Shown here piece after piece: positions 15,963-25,460 of a stretch of 64,000 bases of DNA; the stretch's first letter is position 1; each line of letters starts with the position of its first letter. The position numbers and the translations under genes are program-made. The notes under the pieces are model-generated. The model was not told where the DNA came from and made no database searches. It saw nothing but the letters and a program-made list of their open reading frames with translations. The stretch is from Phormidium tenue FACHB-1050 (GTDB taxonomy: Bacteria; Cyanobacteriota; Cyanobacteriia; Pseudanabaenales; Pseudanabaenaceae), in assembly GCF_014696925.1 (NCBI RefSeq), contig NZ_JACJQY010000012.1, positions 52,562 through 116,561 on the forward strand, given 5' to 3'.

Positions 15963-18131
15963 ATGAGAAAATTAATGCGTTGGTCAATCGTGCTTATGCT
16001 CAGTGCTACATTAGCAGGAGCTAGCGCCCCACTAATCACAGCCTCTTCAGAGTCTGATCTGACATTGAACGCTAGCCTAGCAAATAGCCGAGATAACAAA
16101 TCCTTTGATCCACTAACCTATACCCCTATTGATCAGAGACTTGCCAAACTAGAAACGCAGGCGAAACAGCAAAGTTCTGGTAATACCGATATTGACCGTG
16201 TTCGCGCTCGGATGGTGATTGCGGATATTCATCTCAACAACCGTAAGCCCCGTGAAGCGATCGCCGCCCTTGATAAATTGGAAACAGAATATCCAATTTT
16301 GGCTGATTACGTTCTGCTCAAACGCGCACAGGCGCAAACCCAACTCCGCGATCTCCCATCGGCAACCGCAACTTGGCAACAAATTTTAGCTAAATTCCCT
16401 GATAGTCCTGCGTCCGCCGAAGCAATGTTTGCTCTTGGACAAAATCAACAGCTTTTACAGAACTTTCCATCTCATCCCCGATCTCAACAAGTTGCATTGC
16501 GTCTACACGCACAAACACCAAATCGAGTTGATTTGATGGTGCATCTGGCGACTTATTTTAGTGATTCTAAAGAGATTGTGCCAATCTTAAATCGTCTAGT
16601 GGCGAGTTCACCATCACTGACAGCCGATCAATGGTGGGCGATCGCTGAGGGCTATTACAATAATTTTGAATTTGGCAAAGCTGCCAATGCTTATAGTCGC
16701 GCCACAGTCAATCCCAGCACTGCTTACAATTACGCGCGTAGTCTCCATCGCGGCAAACAAATTGATGCGGCGATCATTGCTTACAATCGCGTTGTTCAGC
16801 AGTTTCCCAAAAGTCCCCAAGCGCCTCGCGCTCTGATTCGGATTACGCAAATTGACTCACCCCAAGCAGCGATCGCCGCTACAGATCGCATTGTCGCAAA
16901 TTATCCTGATACCGCAGGGGAAGCTCTAGGGATTAAGGCTGCAATTTTGCAAGATAAACTTGGAAGTCCTAAAGCAGCTAGCGATGTTCGCAATCTATTA
17001 TTAAGTCGCTATGGTAGTAGCAACGATGCGGGAGAATTGCGTTGGCGCATTGCCAAGGGGCAAGCAAGAAGTGGACAAATAAAGAATGCGATCGCCACAG
17101 TTGACGCATTGATTGCCAATAGTCCTAACAGTGACTTCACGGCTGAGGCAAGCTTTTGGTCTGGTAAATGGGCTAATCAAATTGGTGATAAAGCTAAAGC
17201 CAAGACTTTATTTGAATTTACCATCCGTCAACATCCTGATTCTTACTATGCGTGGCGATCGGCAAGTTCGCTCGGTTGGAATGTCGGTACTTTTACCACA
17301 GCAAGGTATGTTGCACCCGCGATCGCTTTACCCAGTGCTAGACAGCCTTTGCCTGCTGGATCAGCCAAACTACAAGAGCTATATATTCTCGGTCTAGATC
17401 GGGATGCGCGATCGCAATGGTTAACGGAATTGCGTGGTAAGCGTAATCTGGAACCAAAGGAAATCTTTACGGATGGTGTATTAAGGGTCGCCAATCAAGA
17501 TAACCTGATGGGTATCAGAACTCTTGAAAGTCTGAATTGGATTGATGTTTCCAATGCTCAAAAAGCAGAAATAGTGCAACTGAAGCAGCATCCTGCCTAT
17601 ATCCATTCTCTCTATCCATTCCATTATTGGGATTTAATTTCCAACTGGGCAAATGAACGCAAGCTTTCCCCTGCCCTAGTCATCGGTTTAATGCGCCAAG
17701 AATCTCGCTTTGAGCCACAAATTCGGTCTCGTTCTGGAGCGATCGGCTTGATGCAAATTATGCCAGATACAGGCTCATGGATTGCTAGCAAAAAGGGCGT
17801 GAATAGCTATAACCTTGATCGACCAGAAGATAACATCAATTTTGGAACTTGGTATCTAGACTATACTCATGGTCGCTATGGCAATAACTCGATGCTGGCG
17901 GTAGCTAGCTACAATGCAGGGCCTGGGGCAGTGGGCAGATGGGTGGAAGCAAGGGGCGTAGGCGATCCCGATGAGTTCGTCAATAATATTCCCTATGACG
18001 AAACTAGAGATTATGTGTCCAAGGTTTTAGGTAACTATTGGAACTATCTCCGTTTGTATTCTCCTTCCGTCCAGAAACAGATTATGGCTTTAGAACAGTC
18101 TAAAAATCTCAATGCTAACTCTAAGTTTTAA
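15963..18131 (+). CDS. Soluble lytic murein transglycosylase, Slt70-like
   Basis: Peptidoglycan-cleaving enzyme of the cell envelope. An export signal occupies about residues 1-30. A long alpha-superhelical region with TPR-like repeats (about 55-430) precedes the SLT domain (about 565-700), which shows the catalytic glutamate 580 in LMRQESRFEP, GAIGLMQIMP, and ASYNAGPGAVGRW. This is the Slt70 ring-plus-catalytic-domain plan; 722 residues is within range. It is convergent with the efflux adaptor gene. Confidence 0.93.
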   Translation: MRKLMRWSIVLMLSATLAGASAPLITASSESDLTLNASLANSRDNKSFDPLTYTPIDQRLAKLETQAKQQSSGNTDIDRVRARMVIADIHLNNRKPREAIAALDKLETEYPILADYVLLKRAQAQTQLRDLPSATATWQQILAKFPDSPASAEAMFALGQNQQLLQNFPSHPRSQQVALRLHAQTPNRVDLMVHLATYFSDSKEIVPILNRLVASSPSLTADQWWAIAEGYYNNFEFGKAANAYSRATVNPSTAYNYARSLHRGKQIDAAIIAYNRVVQQFPKSPQAPRALIRITQIDSPQAAIAATDRIVANYPDTAGEALGIKAAILQDKLGSPKAASDVRNLLLSRYGSSNDAGELRWRIAKGQARSGQIKNAIATVDALIANSPNSDFTAEASFWSGKWANQIGDKAKAKTLFEFTIRQHPDSYYAWRSASSLGWNVGTFTTARYVAPAIALPSARQPLPAGSAKLQELYILGLDRDARSQWLTELRGKRNLEPKEIFTDGVLRVANQDNLMGIRTLESLNWIDVSNAQKAEIVQLKQHPAYIHSLYPFHYWDLISNWANERKLSPALVIGLMRQESRFEPQIRSRSGAIGLMQIMPDTGSWIASKKGVNSYNLDRPEDNINFGTWYLDYTHGRYGNNSMLAVASYNAGPGAVGRWVEARGVGDPDEFVNNIPYDETRDYVSKVLGNYWNYLRLYSPSVQKQIMALEQSKNLNANSKF

Positions 18132-18160
18132 TGGATTTTTGATGGTGCGGATTCGCCGCA

Positions 18161-18209
18161 CTAAGCAATAAAAAAAGCCTCGCTTTGCGAGGCTTTTTTT
18201 ATTGCTTAG
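18161..18209. terminator. Bidirectional terminator between slt and adaptor genes
   Basis: 23-bp perfect arms (CTAAGCAATAAAAAAAGCC outward of CGC-TTT-GCG) with A/T tracts on both sides. It overlaps the end of the minus-strand gene. Confidence 0.9.
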
Positions 18210-19485
18210 GAGCATCAGGTAATGGTGCGATCGGCGCTCCATTTTGTAGTTGGAGAATGCCTGAAACCACAATCTTGTCGTTAGGCTTTAAGCCTTCTAA
18301 TACCTCTTGCTTATTGCCAGTGATTTTTCCTAGTTTGATCGGTTTTTGGTTAGCGACCAATTGCGTTTTACCATTAGCAGAACTATTTTCTGCTACAAAG
18401 ATAAAGTCTTGACCACCAAGACGAGAAATAGCGGAGGTTGGCACTAACACGCCAGAACGCGAAGCCCAAATTAATCGCGCCCTCACAAACTGATTAGCTT
18501 TGAGTTGATTAGTTCCATTATTAAAATTAGCTTTTACTAAAACTGATTGGGTTTGAGGATTGATACTTGGTGAAATAAAAGCCACATTCCCTTTGACTAG
18601 AGGCTTATCCTGAGCATCCAAAAGCTCCACTGATTGCCCCATCTTCAGACGTGGTGCATTTTCAAGGGGAACCGAAATCTGTACTTCTAAAACTTGATTT
18701 TGGGTAACCGTTGTCAATTGTGTGGTGCTGTTCACATTGTCACCAACCTTGATGGGAATATCGCCAACAATCCCCGCAAAGGGGGCAGTCACGGTATAAA
18801 AATCTAGTTGCACTTCTTCTTGTATAGCACCAGCACGAGTTTCTTCGATTCTAGTAGCGGCACTGTTAATACTCGCTTGTTGAGCATTAATCTGAGCGTC
18901 AATCTGACCTAGTTCCGCCCTTGCATTTCTTAGACTATTTGCAACTTCGTCAAGTTTTTGTTTGGCTGTCGCACCTTCTTGGGTCAATTTAGAAAAGCGA
19001 TCAAATTCCTTTTGATTAAAATCGACACTGGATAAAATTGATTCTTTACGGGCGCGTAATTGAGCCAGTGTTGCCCTTGCACTTTCAAAATCTGCTTGAG
19101 ATGTTGCTACGGCAGCTACCGATCGCTGAACAACGGCTTGCTGCCTAGCGGGGTCAATCCGTAAAATTGGCGCACCTGCTTCCACGCGATCGCCTGCCTT
19201 AACAAAAATTTCCTGCACATAGCCATCAACTCGCGGCTGTAACGTTACCGATTGGCGTGATTGCAAATTTGCCACATAATCAGAGCTATCTGTAACTATG
19301 CCTGATTCTACGGGGGCGATCGGTACAGGAACAGCGCCAAATCCGCCACCTTGAGGAGCATTCGCCGAGCAAGAAACTAGCAAAGTACCGATCACAGCGA
19401 CTAAGCCCTTGCTCAATGATTTATCTAATCGGTTGTTCGACAATTGCTGTCTTCGGACTTTATGGTTAATCATGAATATTGGCAA
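18199..19485 (-). CDS. RND/HlyD-type efflux periplasmic adaptor lipoprotein
   Basis: Membrane-fusion protein that links an inner-membrane pump to an outer-membrane channel. The N-terminus has a lipoprotein signal (LLVSC lipobox). Then come a barrel-sandwich/lipoyl half-motif (RVDGYVQEIFVKAGDRVEAG), a long alpha-hairpin coiled coil (about 120-230), the second lipoyl half (APFAGIVGDIPIKVGDNV) and beta-barrel regions. The frame opens at a TTG at 19485; an ATG at 19473 may be the real start. No RND pump or TolC gene is adjacent, so it works with a pump encoded elsewhere. Confidence 0.9.
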   Translation of the reverse strand: MPIFMINHKVRRQQLSNNRLDKSLSKGLVAVIGTLLVSCSANAPQGGGFGAVPVPIAPVESGIVTDSSDYVANLQSRQSVTLQPRVDGYVQEIFVKAGDRVEAGAPILRIDPARQQAVVQRSVAAVATSQADFESARATLAQLRARKESILSSVDFNQKEFDRFSKLTQEGATAKQKLDEVANSLRNARAELGQIDAQINAQQASINSAATRIEETRAGAIQEEVQLDFYTVTAPFAGIVGDIPIKVGDNVNSTTQLTTVTQNQVLEVQISVPLENAPRLKMGQSVELLDAQDKPLVKGNVAFISPSINPQTQSVLVKANFNNGTNQLKANQFVRARLIWASRSGVLVPTSAISRLGGQDFIFVAENSSANGKTQLVANQKPIKLGKITGNKQEVLEGLKPNDKIVVSGILQLQNGAPIAPLPDAPKQ

Positions 19486-19574
19486 ATTTTCTCTGATGTA
19501 TCGGTTCTCTTTGCATACAGATGATAAGCAACATTCAGCATCACTAAATCACCCTGTAGGGGCTATTTTCCTTC

Positions 19575-19609
19575 AAGCATAAAGGGACGCGAAGCGTCCC
19601 TTTATGCTT
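19575..19609 (-). terminator. Terminator of chlG
   Basis: 16-bp perfect arms AAGCATAAAGGGACGC / GCGTCCCTTTATGCTT around GAA, touching the chlG stop. Confidence 0.85.
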
Positions 19610-20595
19610 TAGATACCAGCATGTCCCATCGCAATCCCTGCGACTAACATGCCAATTACCAGAAATGGTTGAGCGCTAGCCTGATATTTCACATCATTCT
19701 TGAGGGGATCACGCAGGAAGTACATATCTTGGAATGTAATTTGCGGAATCACTAATAGCACGATCAAACTTGCTAATAATTGTTCGCCAACGGTAACTAA
19801 ATAAACAGCAATGCCAATTTGGAAGACATCGATCGCCGTTGCTGAGAGTAAAGCTGCCTTCTGCACTCCAAACATCACGGGCAAAGATTTTAATCCCAAT
19901 TCGCGATCGCCTTCTACACTCTTGAAGTCGTTAACTACGGCAATCCCTAAACCTGCAAAGCTGTAAATCAAAGTGACAACTACTACTGTCCAGTTGAGAT
20001 GTCCGTAGAGTGCATGACCTGCCCACCAAGGCAAAGCAATATAGCTAGCTCCGAGAGCATAGTTACCCAGCCAGCCATTCTGTTTAAGTTTTAAAGGTGG
20101 TGCTGAGTAAATGTAGGCAACCAATGAACCACCAAGGGCTAACTTGGTCATGATAAAGTCGGCATGACCTGCGGTGATATCGAGGATCGCCGCTACCCCA
20201 ATACCACCGAGCAACAAAATCCAAATCTGAGCAATGACTTGATTGAGGGGAATTGCTCCTGATGGAATCGGACGGTATGGCTCGTTAATTGCGTCAATTT
20301 CGCGATCGTAATAATCATTGATCGTCTGGGTATAGCCTGTCAGTAGGGGACCTGACATGAGCATACAAAGTAGCGATCGCAATACGTTTTCAATTGACCA
20401 TGTAAAGTCACCAGAGGAGGCTGCGCCGCAGAGTACGCCCCACATTAGGGGTATCCATGTAATCGGTTTCATCAATTGCAAGCGGATCTTCCAGATCGAA
20501 GCTTCTTTAATGTCCGCACCTTTCATTCCGAGCATTTGGCGGGTACGGGCTTCGCGAGACTCGCTCGCTGGTACGTCAGGGGTTGGAGACGACAT
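19609..20595 (-). CDS. chlG: Chlorophyll synthase ChlG
   Basis: Prenyltransferase of the thylakoid membrane that esterifies chlorophyllide a with phytyl or geranylgeranyl diphosphate. The UbiA-family Asp-rich motifs are present: NDYYDREIDAINEP in the first half and NDFKSVEGDRELGLKSLPV in the second. YRPIPSGAI and the eight to nine membrane helices also fit ChlG. 328 residues is normal. This is the clearest phototroph marker in the window. It is monocistronic. Confidence 0.97.
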   Translation of the reverse strand: MSSPTPDVPASESREARTRQMLGMKGADIKEASIWKIRLQLMKPITWIPLMWGVLCGAASSGDFTWSIENVLRSLLCMLMSGPLLTGYTQTINDYYDREIDAINEPYRPIPSGAIPLNQVIAQIWILLLGGIGVAAILDITAGHADFIMTKLALGGSLVAYIYSAPPLKLKQNGWLGNYALGASYIALPWWAGHALYGHLNWTVVVVTLIYSFAGLGIAVVNDFKSVEGDRELGLKSLPVMFGVQKAALLSATAIDVFQIGIAVYLVTVGEQLLASLIVLLVIPQITFQDMYFLRDPLKNDVKYQASAQPFLVIGMLVAGIAMGHAGI

Positions 20596-20738
20596 ATTTA
20601 CAAAAATTTATAGACTTGCGGTTGATTATAGCTTTTAGGCGATCGCTATAACTTGTATTTCAAGTACCAAATGGCTATTTGGCAATATTCACTGTAATAA
20701 CCATTTGCATCTTTATCACTCAAATCATTGATAACTTT

Positions 20739-20992
20739 TTATCTAATATTTGCAGTCCAAGTTGTGTTTGGAAATTTTTTCCGAAGTTGATCAAGGACAA
20801 CATCCAAAGCAACTTTACGATTCTTTTTTAGAAATTCGAGATTTAAGTTTAGAGTTTTATTCAAATCTAGATTGATAGATTCATCAGTAGAATAAATTTC
20901 CCCGTCGGGACGATAGAAGTATCAATTTCTGTAAAGCTAGGATTCAAGTCATAGAATGAGTTTCCTTTAGCATTTCTCTGAACTCGTAGAAC
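20739..20992 (-). pseudogene. Remnant of an HNH/TIGR02646-like (retron/Septu-associated) gene
   Basis: Reading the minus strand gives NSFYDLNPSFTEIDT, then after a one-base frameshift near 20905 GEIYSTDESINLDLNKTLNL and LEFLKKNRKVALDVV before a stop. The pattern (G-x-IYS-x-D..., DLN-LNLN-L-NRK) resembles the C-terminus of TIGR02646/PtuB-type HNH nucleases that accompany retrons and Septu. The HNH part itself is missing. Identification is from memory and tentative. Confidence 0.4.
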
Positions 20993-21268
20993 TCTAAGTG
21001 TTAATTCAAATAATTAAGTTGTCCAGACAATCGATAAATATAGCACTCCTAAATCATCTGCAAGAAAGACAAAGGGCTTAAGCCCCTTATTATAAGCTTT
21101 AGCTCCTCACGATTTATTTGGGATACTATGTCCGAAAAAATTCAGTCATGAGCCTTGAACATGATTAATGATTTAGAGATATTTTGGAAAGCTGTAAGTT
21201 CAGGTAAGTTAATATATTACTGAAATTCTAGTTTTGACATAGTAGTTATAGCTTATTGACAAAAAACT

Positions 21269-21465
21269 ATGAGTATTCAAAAAATTGAAACAGTAATAAA
21301 AAAGCTATCTATATAATGAATTAGTTAACCTAGCAACATGGCTGATAGATTACCATGATCAAATATGGGATCAGCAAATAGAAGAATATCTGGATTCTCG
21401 AAAGCTTGACCAATTAGTTAGATGAAATTAATAGCGAGTACGAAGCAAGGCTAGTGCTTGTTTGA
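21269..21465 (+). pseudogene. Broken small antitoxin gene
   Basis: Starts MSIQKIETVIKKLSI, then stops; shifted frames continue NELVNLATWLIDYHDQIWD, QQIEEYLDSRKLDQLV and DEINSEYEA. Together these restore the common cyanobacterial antitoxin of RelE/ParE-type pairs (helical, about 65 residues). Two indels and an internal stop show decay. No intact toxin follows, though the next 100 bases may hold its remains. Confidence 0.65.
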
Positions 21466-21579
21466 CTTGGTTTCATGACTTGGGTGGTAGCCTTGCAAAG
21501 GCGAGAATCAAATTCTCCTGCTTTGTAAAAGGCAGTTAGAGGCGTGTAAAAACTTCTCAAATACGCTCTTAGATTGACT

Positions 21580-21616
21580 AGTATTTTAGCAATTAAGCTA
21601 AGAACTTGAGTTCTTG
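21580..21616. repeat. Partial copy of the repeat at 25236
   Basis: Shares the palindrome AGAACTTGAGTTCTTG with the cluster at 25332-25351, in similar AT-rich context. Confidence 0.45.
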
Positions 21617-21795
21617 ACCTATTTGCTAGAATCTACTTCAGATGACTACAGATTACTTCTAAGCAAATTGTTTCAAAGTTTTTGCACTTTGAGCAACAAT
21701 TGCTAATGCTGATAAGGCGATCGCCAATAGTCCTCACTAGATCTATCAATTATAGCCATCTATATTTTTTTGCTAACAATTTTTGCAATCTCCCA

Positions 21796-21837
21796 AAGTG
21801 ATAGGTTAGGGCGCTTTGCGCCGCTAACCTATCACTT
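21796..21837. repeat. Palindrome upstream of the pseudokinase gene
   Basis: AAGTGATAGGTTAG / CTAACCTATCACTT arms around GGCGCTTTGCGCC with one bulged G. Not behind an intact gene. Confidence 0.6.
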
Positions 21838-22034
21838 ATATGGTTGACATTTGACGATAGCTTTACATGATTACTAGACTCGTTGCGATATAATGGGCGA
21901 AATTGCTAAAAAGCTTGCCTAGACTACATTTTAATGTTTTTTAATACAAAACTTCTGAAACATGTATTGCAAGAAGATTTCAAGACTTTTGAGCTTATAT
22001 CCCAACAGGGCTAAACATTGGAGTTGATGAAGTT

Positions 22035-23480
22035 ATGCAAACGCAATATTCAACTTATCGCACATTACTTGCTCCTGTCTCTGGGCATGGACTTTCTGAA
22101 GCGGAAGCACAAGATATCTTGCGGCAAATACTTCCTCACCTAATCACATTGCACGATCGCAAACAAGCACATGGCTCAATTTCTCTAGATACAGTTGCCT
22201 ATGACTACGACCGTATGGAGATTATTCTACTAGCTGCCAACGGGACAAACCAACCAATTTATCTAGCCCCAGAAGTTTTGCAAACGCAACAAGCAAACCC
22301 CACAGCTGATATTTATGCGATCGGTGTAGTAATTATCGTGTTGCTTACAGGCTTTCCCCCTGAAGCACTAAAAACATCAAACAATACATGGAATTGGCAA
22401 GAACTTTGCACGGTCGGTGAGCAGTTTAAGCAAATTCTCAATACAGCTCTCTCGGCTGAGCCTGCCTTTCGCTACAGTAACGCAGGACAAATGCTGCAAT
22501 CCCTACAACCTGTTATTAACCCTTCTGAATCCACGATCACCTCTCTAGCTGATTATCGTGGAACTCTCTTATTACCATCGTCTCTTCTTTCAAACTTGTC
22601 GTCCAACCAATCCTTATTACCAACTCCCTTAGCTACAGAGCCAAATCCTCTAGAAACATCGATTTCAGGAATAAATAATAGCCATAAAACCAAAAAACTT
22701 AAGGTAAATTACTTCAATTCCCAAATTTATCGAAAAGCAAAGGCTGCTAAAAATCAATCTAAATCAACCATCAAAGACTTAACACGAGTCCTCCTTACTA
22801 TGCTTTTAGGTGGCGGAGTTACGGTTAGTGTTGTAGTTGGATCTTACTTTTATATACAGTCTAAAGATGCTAATAATGGCAGTAGAAATCTAGAATTTGC
22901 CAATTCTGCAAATCAATCAATGGATCAAGCGATCGCCCGTATTGATGAGGAAAGAAAGTCTGATGATGACATAGACAAATTAATTACTTTAGCCAAAAAT
23001 AAATATGAAACTAGCGGTGATTTGACGGAATCAAAGATGATTTTACAGTCCATACCTTTAGATAGTCGCATGAGAGCCAAAGCTGATCAACTCTTAGCTC
23101 AATGGGAGCAAAATCTTAAGAAAGACAACAACTTAGCCCAAAAAGTAGATAAACCAACAAAAGATGGACAACAATGGCAAGCCATGATCAATACCGTTAA
23201 AGGAATTTCACCGACTTCCTATTGGCAGTTACGGGGCAAAGCAATTTTAGAAGAAGCGAAGCAAAAGCTATCTAGCCCTGCGTTACCATCCTCTCAATCC
23301 GTTGCAACCCCTCCACCAAATGTAGAGACTCCACGAAGTCCAACTTCAGAACCCTATAATCCACCTCCAGAAATATATACCTCTCCCTCAGAACCCTATA
23401 ACCCTCCTCCAGAACCCTATAACCCTCCTGTACAAAGAGCAACTTCACCATTACCACCAGCACCCCGCGTTGCTCGATAA
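22035..23480 (+). CDS. Kinase-like protein, predicted pseudokinase, with membrane segment
   Basis: 481 residues resembling the C-lobe of cyanobacterial Ser/Thr kinases. The catalytic loop that should read HRDLKPxN is HGSISLDTV, no DFG is visible, and the ATP-binding N-lobe is nearly absent, while the APE motif (YLAPEVL) and the following DIYAIGVVIIVLLTG are kept. It is therefore predicted to be catalytically dead. A membrane helix lies near 255-275 and the C-terminal 60 residues are Pro-rich with repeats of SEPYNPPPE. It is followed after 35 bases by a secreted TPR protein, probably in one transcript, so a scaffold or sensor role is possible. Confidence 0.8.
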   Translation: MQTQYSTYRTLLAPVSGHGLSEAEAQDILRQILPHLITLHDRKQAHGSISLDTVAYDYDRMEIILLAANGTNQPIYLAPEVLQTQQANPTADIYAIGVVIIVLLTGFPPEALKTSNNTWNWQELCTVGEQFKQILNTALSAEPAFRYSNAGQMLQSLQPVINPSESTITSLADYRGTLLLPSSLLSNLSSNQSLLPTPLATEPNPLETSISGINNSHKTKKLKVNYFNSQIYRKAKAAKNQSKSTIKDLTRVLLTMLLGGGVTVSVVVGSYFYIQSKDANNGSRNLEFANSANQSMDQAIARIDEERKSDDDIDKLITLAKNKYETSGDLTESKMILQSIPLDSRMRAKADQLLAQWEQNLKKDNNLAQKVDKPTKDGQQWQAMINTVKGISPTSYWQLRGKAILEEAKQKLSSPALPSSQSVATPPPNVETPRSPTSEPYNPPPEIYTSPSEPYNPPPEPYNPPVQRATSPLPPAPRVAR

Positions 23481-23515
23481 AATCTCTACGAAACTAAGCC
23501 TTTCCATCAAAAATT

Positions 23516-24922
23516 ATGACTTCTCACTCTTTACGACTTCGTTTATTCACTTATTGCTTGATTTTATCAGCTTGTAAAATAGATTTTTTTTTGGTATCCA
23601 CCGATCGCTCAGCCTATAGTCAAAGTCAAAAGCCAGCTTGTGATATTGGCTCCACTCCAAATCATCCTGGTAATTACAAACTGCTTGGCAATATTTTTCT
23701 GAAGCAAAACCGCTTTCAAGAAGCTCTCAAATGCTTTGAAATAGCACTGCAAGATGAACGAGGTCTCAAAGACCCAGAACTATGGAACAATAATGGTTTA
23801 GCATTGGCTGGGCTCAAAAAATATGAGCAGGCGATCGCATCCTATGACAAAGCATTAGAAATTAGTCCAGGAGCGATTTTTGTTGATCGAGTCGAGCCAC
23901 GAGCAAAAGTAGAAGACTACTCTCTCTGGTGGTTTAATCGCGGCACAGCATTAGTTGATCTCGAACGCTACGAAGAGGCTCTTGAGTCTTTGGATCAATC
24001 CATAAAAATTAAGCCTAGCTTTAGCTTTGTCTGGTTTTTTAAAGGACTAGCATTGTTCCGATTAGAACGCTATGAGGAAGCACGCGCTGCCTACCGTCGC
24101 GCTATTTTACTCTCGCCTAATACTCCTTACATCACATCGAAAGACCTAATCAGTCTTCAAGATTATGTAATTTACTATGGCGAAGCTGATGCCAAATCAA
24201 GATTAGGAAGCTATAAAGATACGATTCTATCTTTTGAACGTGGTCAAAAAATTCGCCGAGAAAATCCTCAGATCAAGTTCTTTGAAGACAAAGACAGTGA
24301 AAATTTCTATGAGGCTTTCATTGACGGCATTCGACTGCTTGATCAAAGTGAAAACCAAAAAGCATTAATCGCTTTTGAGAACTTGATCGCTCAAAATCCA
24401 AAATACACTAACGCTTGGTATGGAAAAGGCGATGCACTCACAGCTTTAGAGCGTTATCCAGAGGCAATATTAGCCTATGAGCAGGTAACTGCTATTGAAC
24501 CTGACGACTACACCTCTTGGTATAAAAAAGGGAATGTGCTGAAGAAAATAAACCGTAATGAAGAAGCACTACAAGCATATGAAAAGGCCATAGAACTATC
24601 GGGAGGATTTTCGGAAGTCTGGCACAATCGCGGGGTGATTTTTTACAATCAAAATAAAGATGCGGAAGCTATCAACGCCTATACACGCTCTCTAAAAGCC
24701 AATATATTATGGGGTGGTATTGCCAGAATTGATACTCAATATGCTTTAGCTGCAACCCTATACCGTGCTAAGCGTTATAGTGAGTCACTTTTTGCAGTTG
24801 AGAAAGTACTGAAAGAACAGCCTGATTATCAAGAAGCGCTGGAACTACGTAAGTTACTCAAAAAAATTATCATCTGCGATCGCGCAGAACCACTATCTCA
24901 ATGTAATGTAAAACCTAAATAG
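23516..24922 (+). CDS. Exported TPR protein
   Basis: 468 residues beginning with a hydrophobic signal (possible lipobox LILSAC). At least eight tetratricopeptide repeats follow, for instance ELWNNNGLALAGLKKYEQAI, AWYGKGDALTALERYPEAI and SWYKKGNVLKKINRNEEAL. TPR arrays bind partner proteins; none is identified. It follows the pseudokinase gene closely and may be its partner on the far side of the membrane (inference). Confidence 0.85.
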   Translation: MTSHSLRLRLFTYCLILSACKIDFFLVSTDRSAYSQSQKPACDIGSTPNHPGNYKLLGNIFLKQNRFQEALKCFEIALQDERGLKDPELWNNNGLALAGLKKYEQAIASYDKALEISPGAIFVDRVEPRAKVEDYSLWWFNRGTALVDLERYEEALESLDQSIKIKPSFSFVWFFKGLALFRLERYEEARAAYRRAILLSPNTPYITSKDLISLQDYVIYYGEADAKSRLGSYKDTILSFERGQKIRRENPQIKFFEDKDSENFYEAFIDGIRLLDQSENQKALIAFENLIAQNPKYTNAWYGKGDALTALERYPEAILAYEQVTAIEPDDYTSWYKKGNVLKKINRNEEALQAYEKAIELSGGFSEVWHNRGVIFYNQNKDAEAINAYTRSLKANILWGGIARIDTQYALAATLYRAKRYSESLFAVEKVLKEQPDYQEALELRKLLKKIIICDRAEPLSQCNVKPK

Positions 24923-24933
24923 TCAGCGCCTGT

Positions 24934-25038
24934 TATACCAAATCACAAAATTGCTACACCATTTTGTTCTTTTAAAACCCTTACTGGGTTTGGTTTTTAA
25001 TTCACAAAAGTGTTGCCACTCTTTCGAGAATTGGTATT
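24934..25038. repeat. Dispersed repeat B, complete copy
   Basis: 105 bases with inverted ends TATACCAAATCACAAAA and CGAGAATTGGTATT. Inner parts are AAAACCCTTACTGGGTTT and AATTCACAAAAGTGTTGCC. Same length and order as the copy at 46740. Confidence 0.75.
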
Positions 25039-25070
25039 AATTGGGGGGTGAAGTAATCGCCACAATTAGC

Positions 25071-25109
25071 AATAAATGAAGGCGGCGCAAAGCGCCACCT
25101 TCATTTATT
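25071..25109. repeat. Palindrome
   Basis: 18-bp arms AATAAATGAAGGCGGCGC / GCGCCACCTTCATTTATT around AAA, one mismatch. The same arm sequence AATAAATGAAGGCGG occurs in the hairpin at 46889. Confidence 0.7.
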
Positions 25110-25118
25110 GAGGTTTAA

Positions 25119-25222
25119 AGAGTTAGCTATTACAAACCAAAACCCAAGAATAGAGTGGCGGCGCGAAGCGCCGCCACTCTATTCTTGGGTTTTATGTCCT
25201 AAGCAAAACTTGCTTTGCTATA
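25119..25222. repeat. Dispersed palindromic element A
   Basis: Left flank AGAGTTAGCTATTACAAACC, 26-bp stem with outer AAAACCCAA and core GGCGGCGCGAAGCGCCGCC, right flank ATGTCCTAAGCAAAACTTGC then TTTGCTATA. Confidence 0.85.
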
Positions 25223-25235
25223 GGACTTACACAGC

Positions 25236-25351
25236 AGCCTTGCACTCAAGTGCAGGCTAAAAGCTCAAACCAGTTGAAACGGGTTAATTAGTAGTATTCT
25301 GTAGTCCACTTCAGTGGACTTTAGCTTTTAGCCAAGAACTTGAGTTCTTGG
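25236..25351. repeat. Cluster of short palindromes
   Basis: Three perfect small palindromes in a row: AGCCTTGCACT-CA-AGTGCAGGCT, AGTCCACT-TC-AGTGGACT and CCAAGAACT-TG-AGTTCTTGG, with CAGTTGAAACGGGTTAATTA between. Looks like a REP-type cluster known from other cyanobacteria. Confidence 0.6.
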
Positions 25352-25460
25352 GGTATTTAATAAACCTTAGGACTTATTAAGTAAAAGTACTTAGTTAGGG
25401 TAATCTAGATGTAGATTTGTAAAGACATTCATCCAACATTTAGCCGAAAATCATTGCCTG

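Larger units (their letters stand above)
20596..22034. other. Non-coding gene graveyard
   Basis: About 1.4 kb without an intact gene. It holds two frame-shifted gene remnants (20739-20992 and 21269-21465), a partial palindromic repeat near 21580-21616 and a hairpin at 21796-21837. The rest is AT-rich with no signal that I can read. Confidence 0.7.
24923..25460. other. Repeat-filled intergenic region
   Basis: No gene. Nearly all of it is repeats: element B (24934-25038), a hairpin (25071-25109), element A (25119-25222) and a palindrome cluster (25236-25351). It is the densest repeat island of the window. Confidence 0.8.

Noticed and set aside
23272..23463. Minus-strand repeat frame opposite the Pro-rich tail
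   Set aside because: Produced by the SEPYNPPPE repeats of the pseudokinase read backwards.
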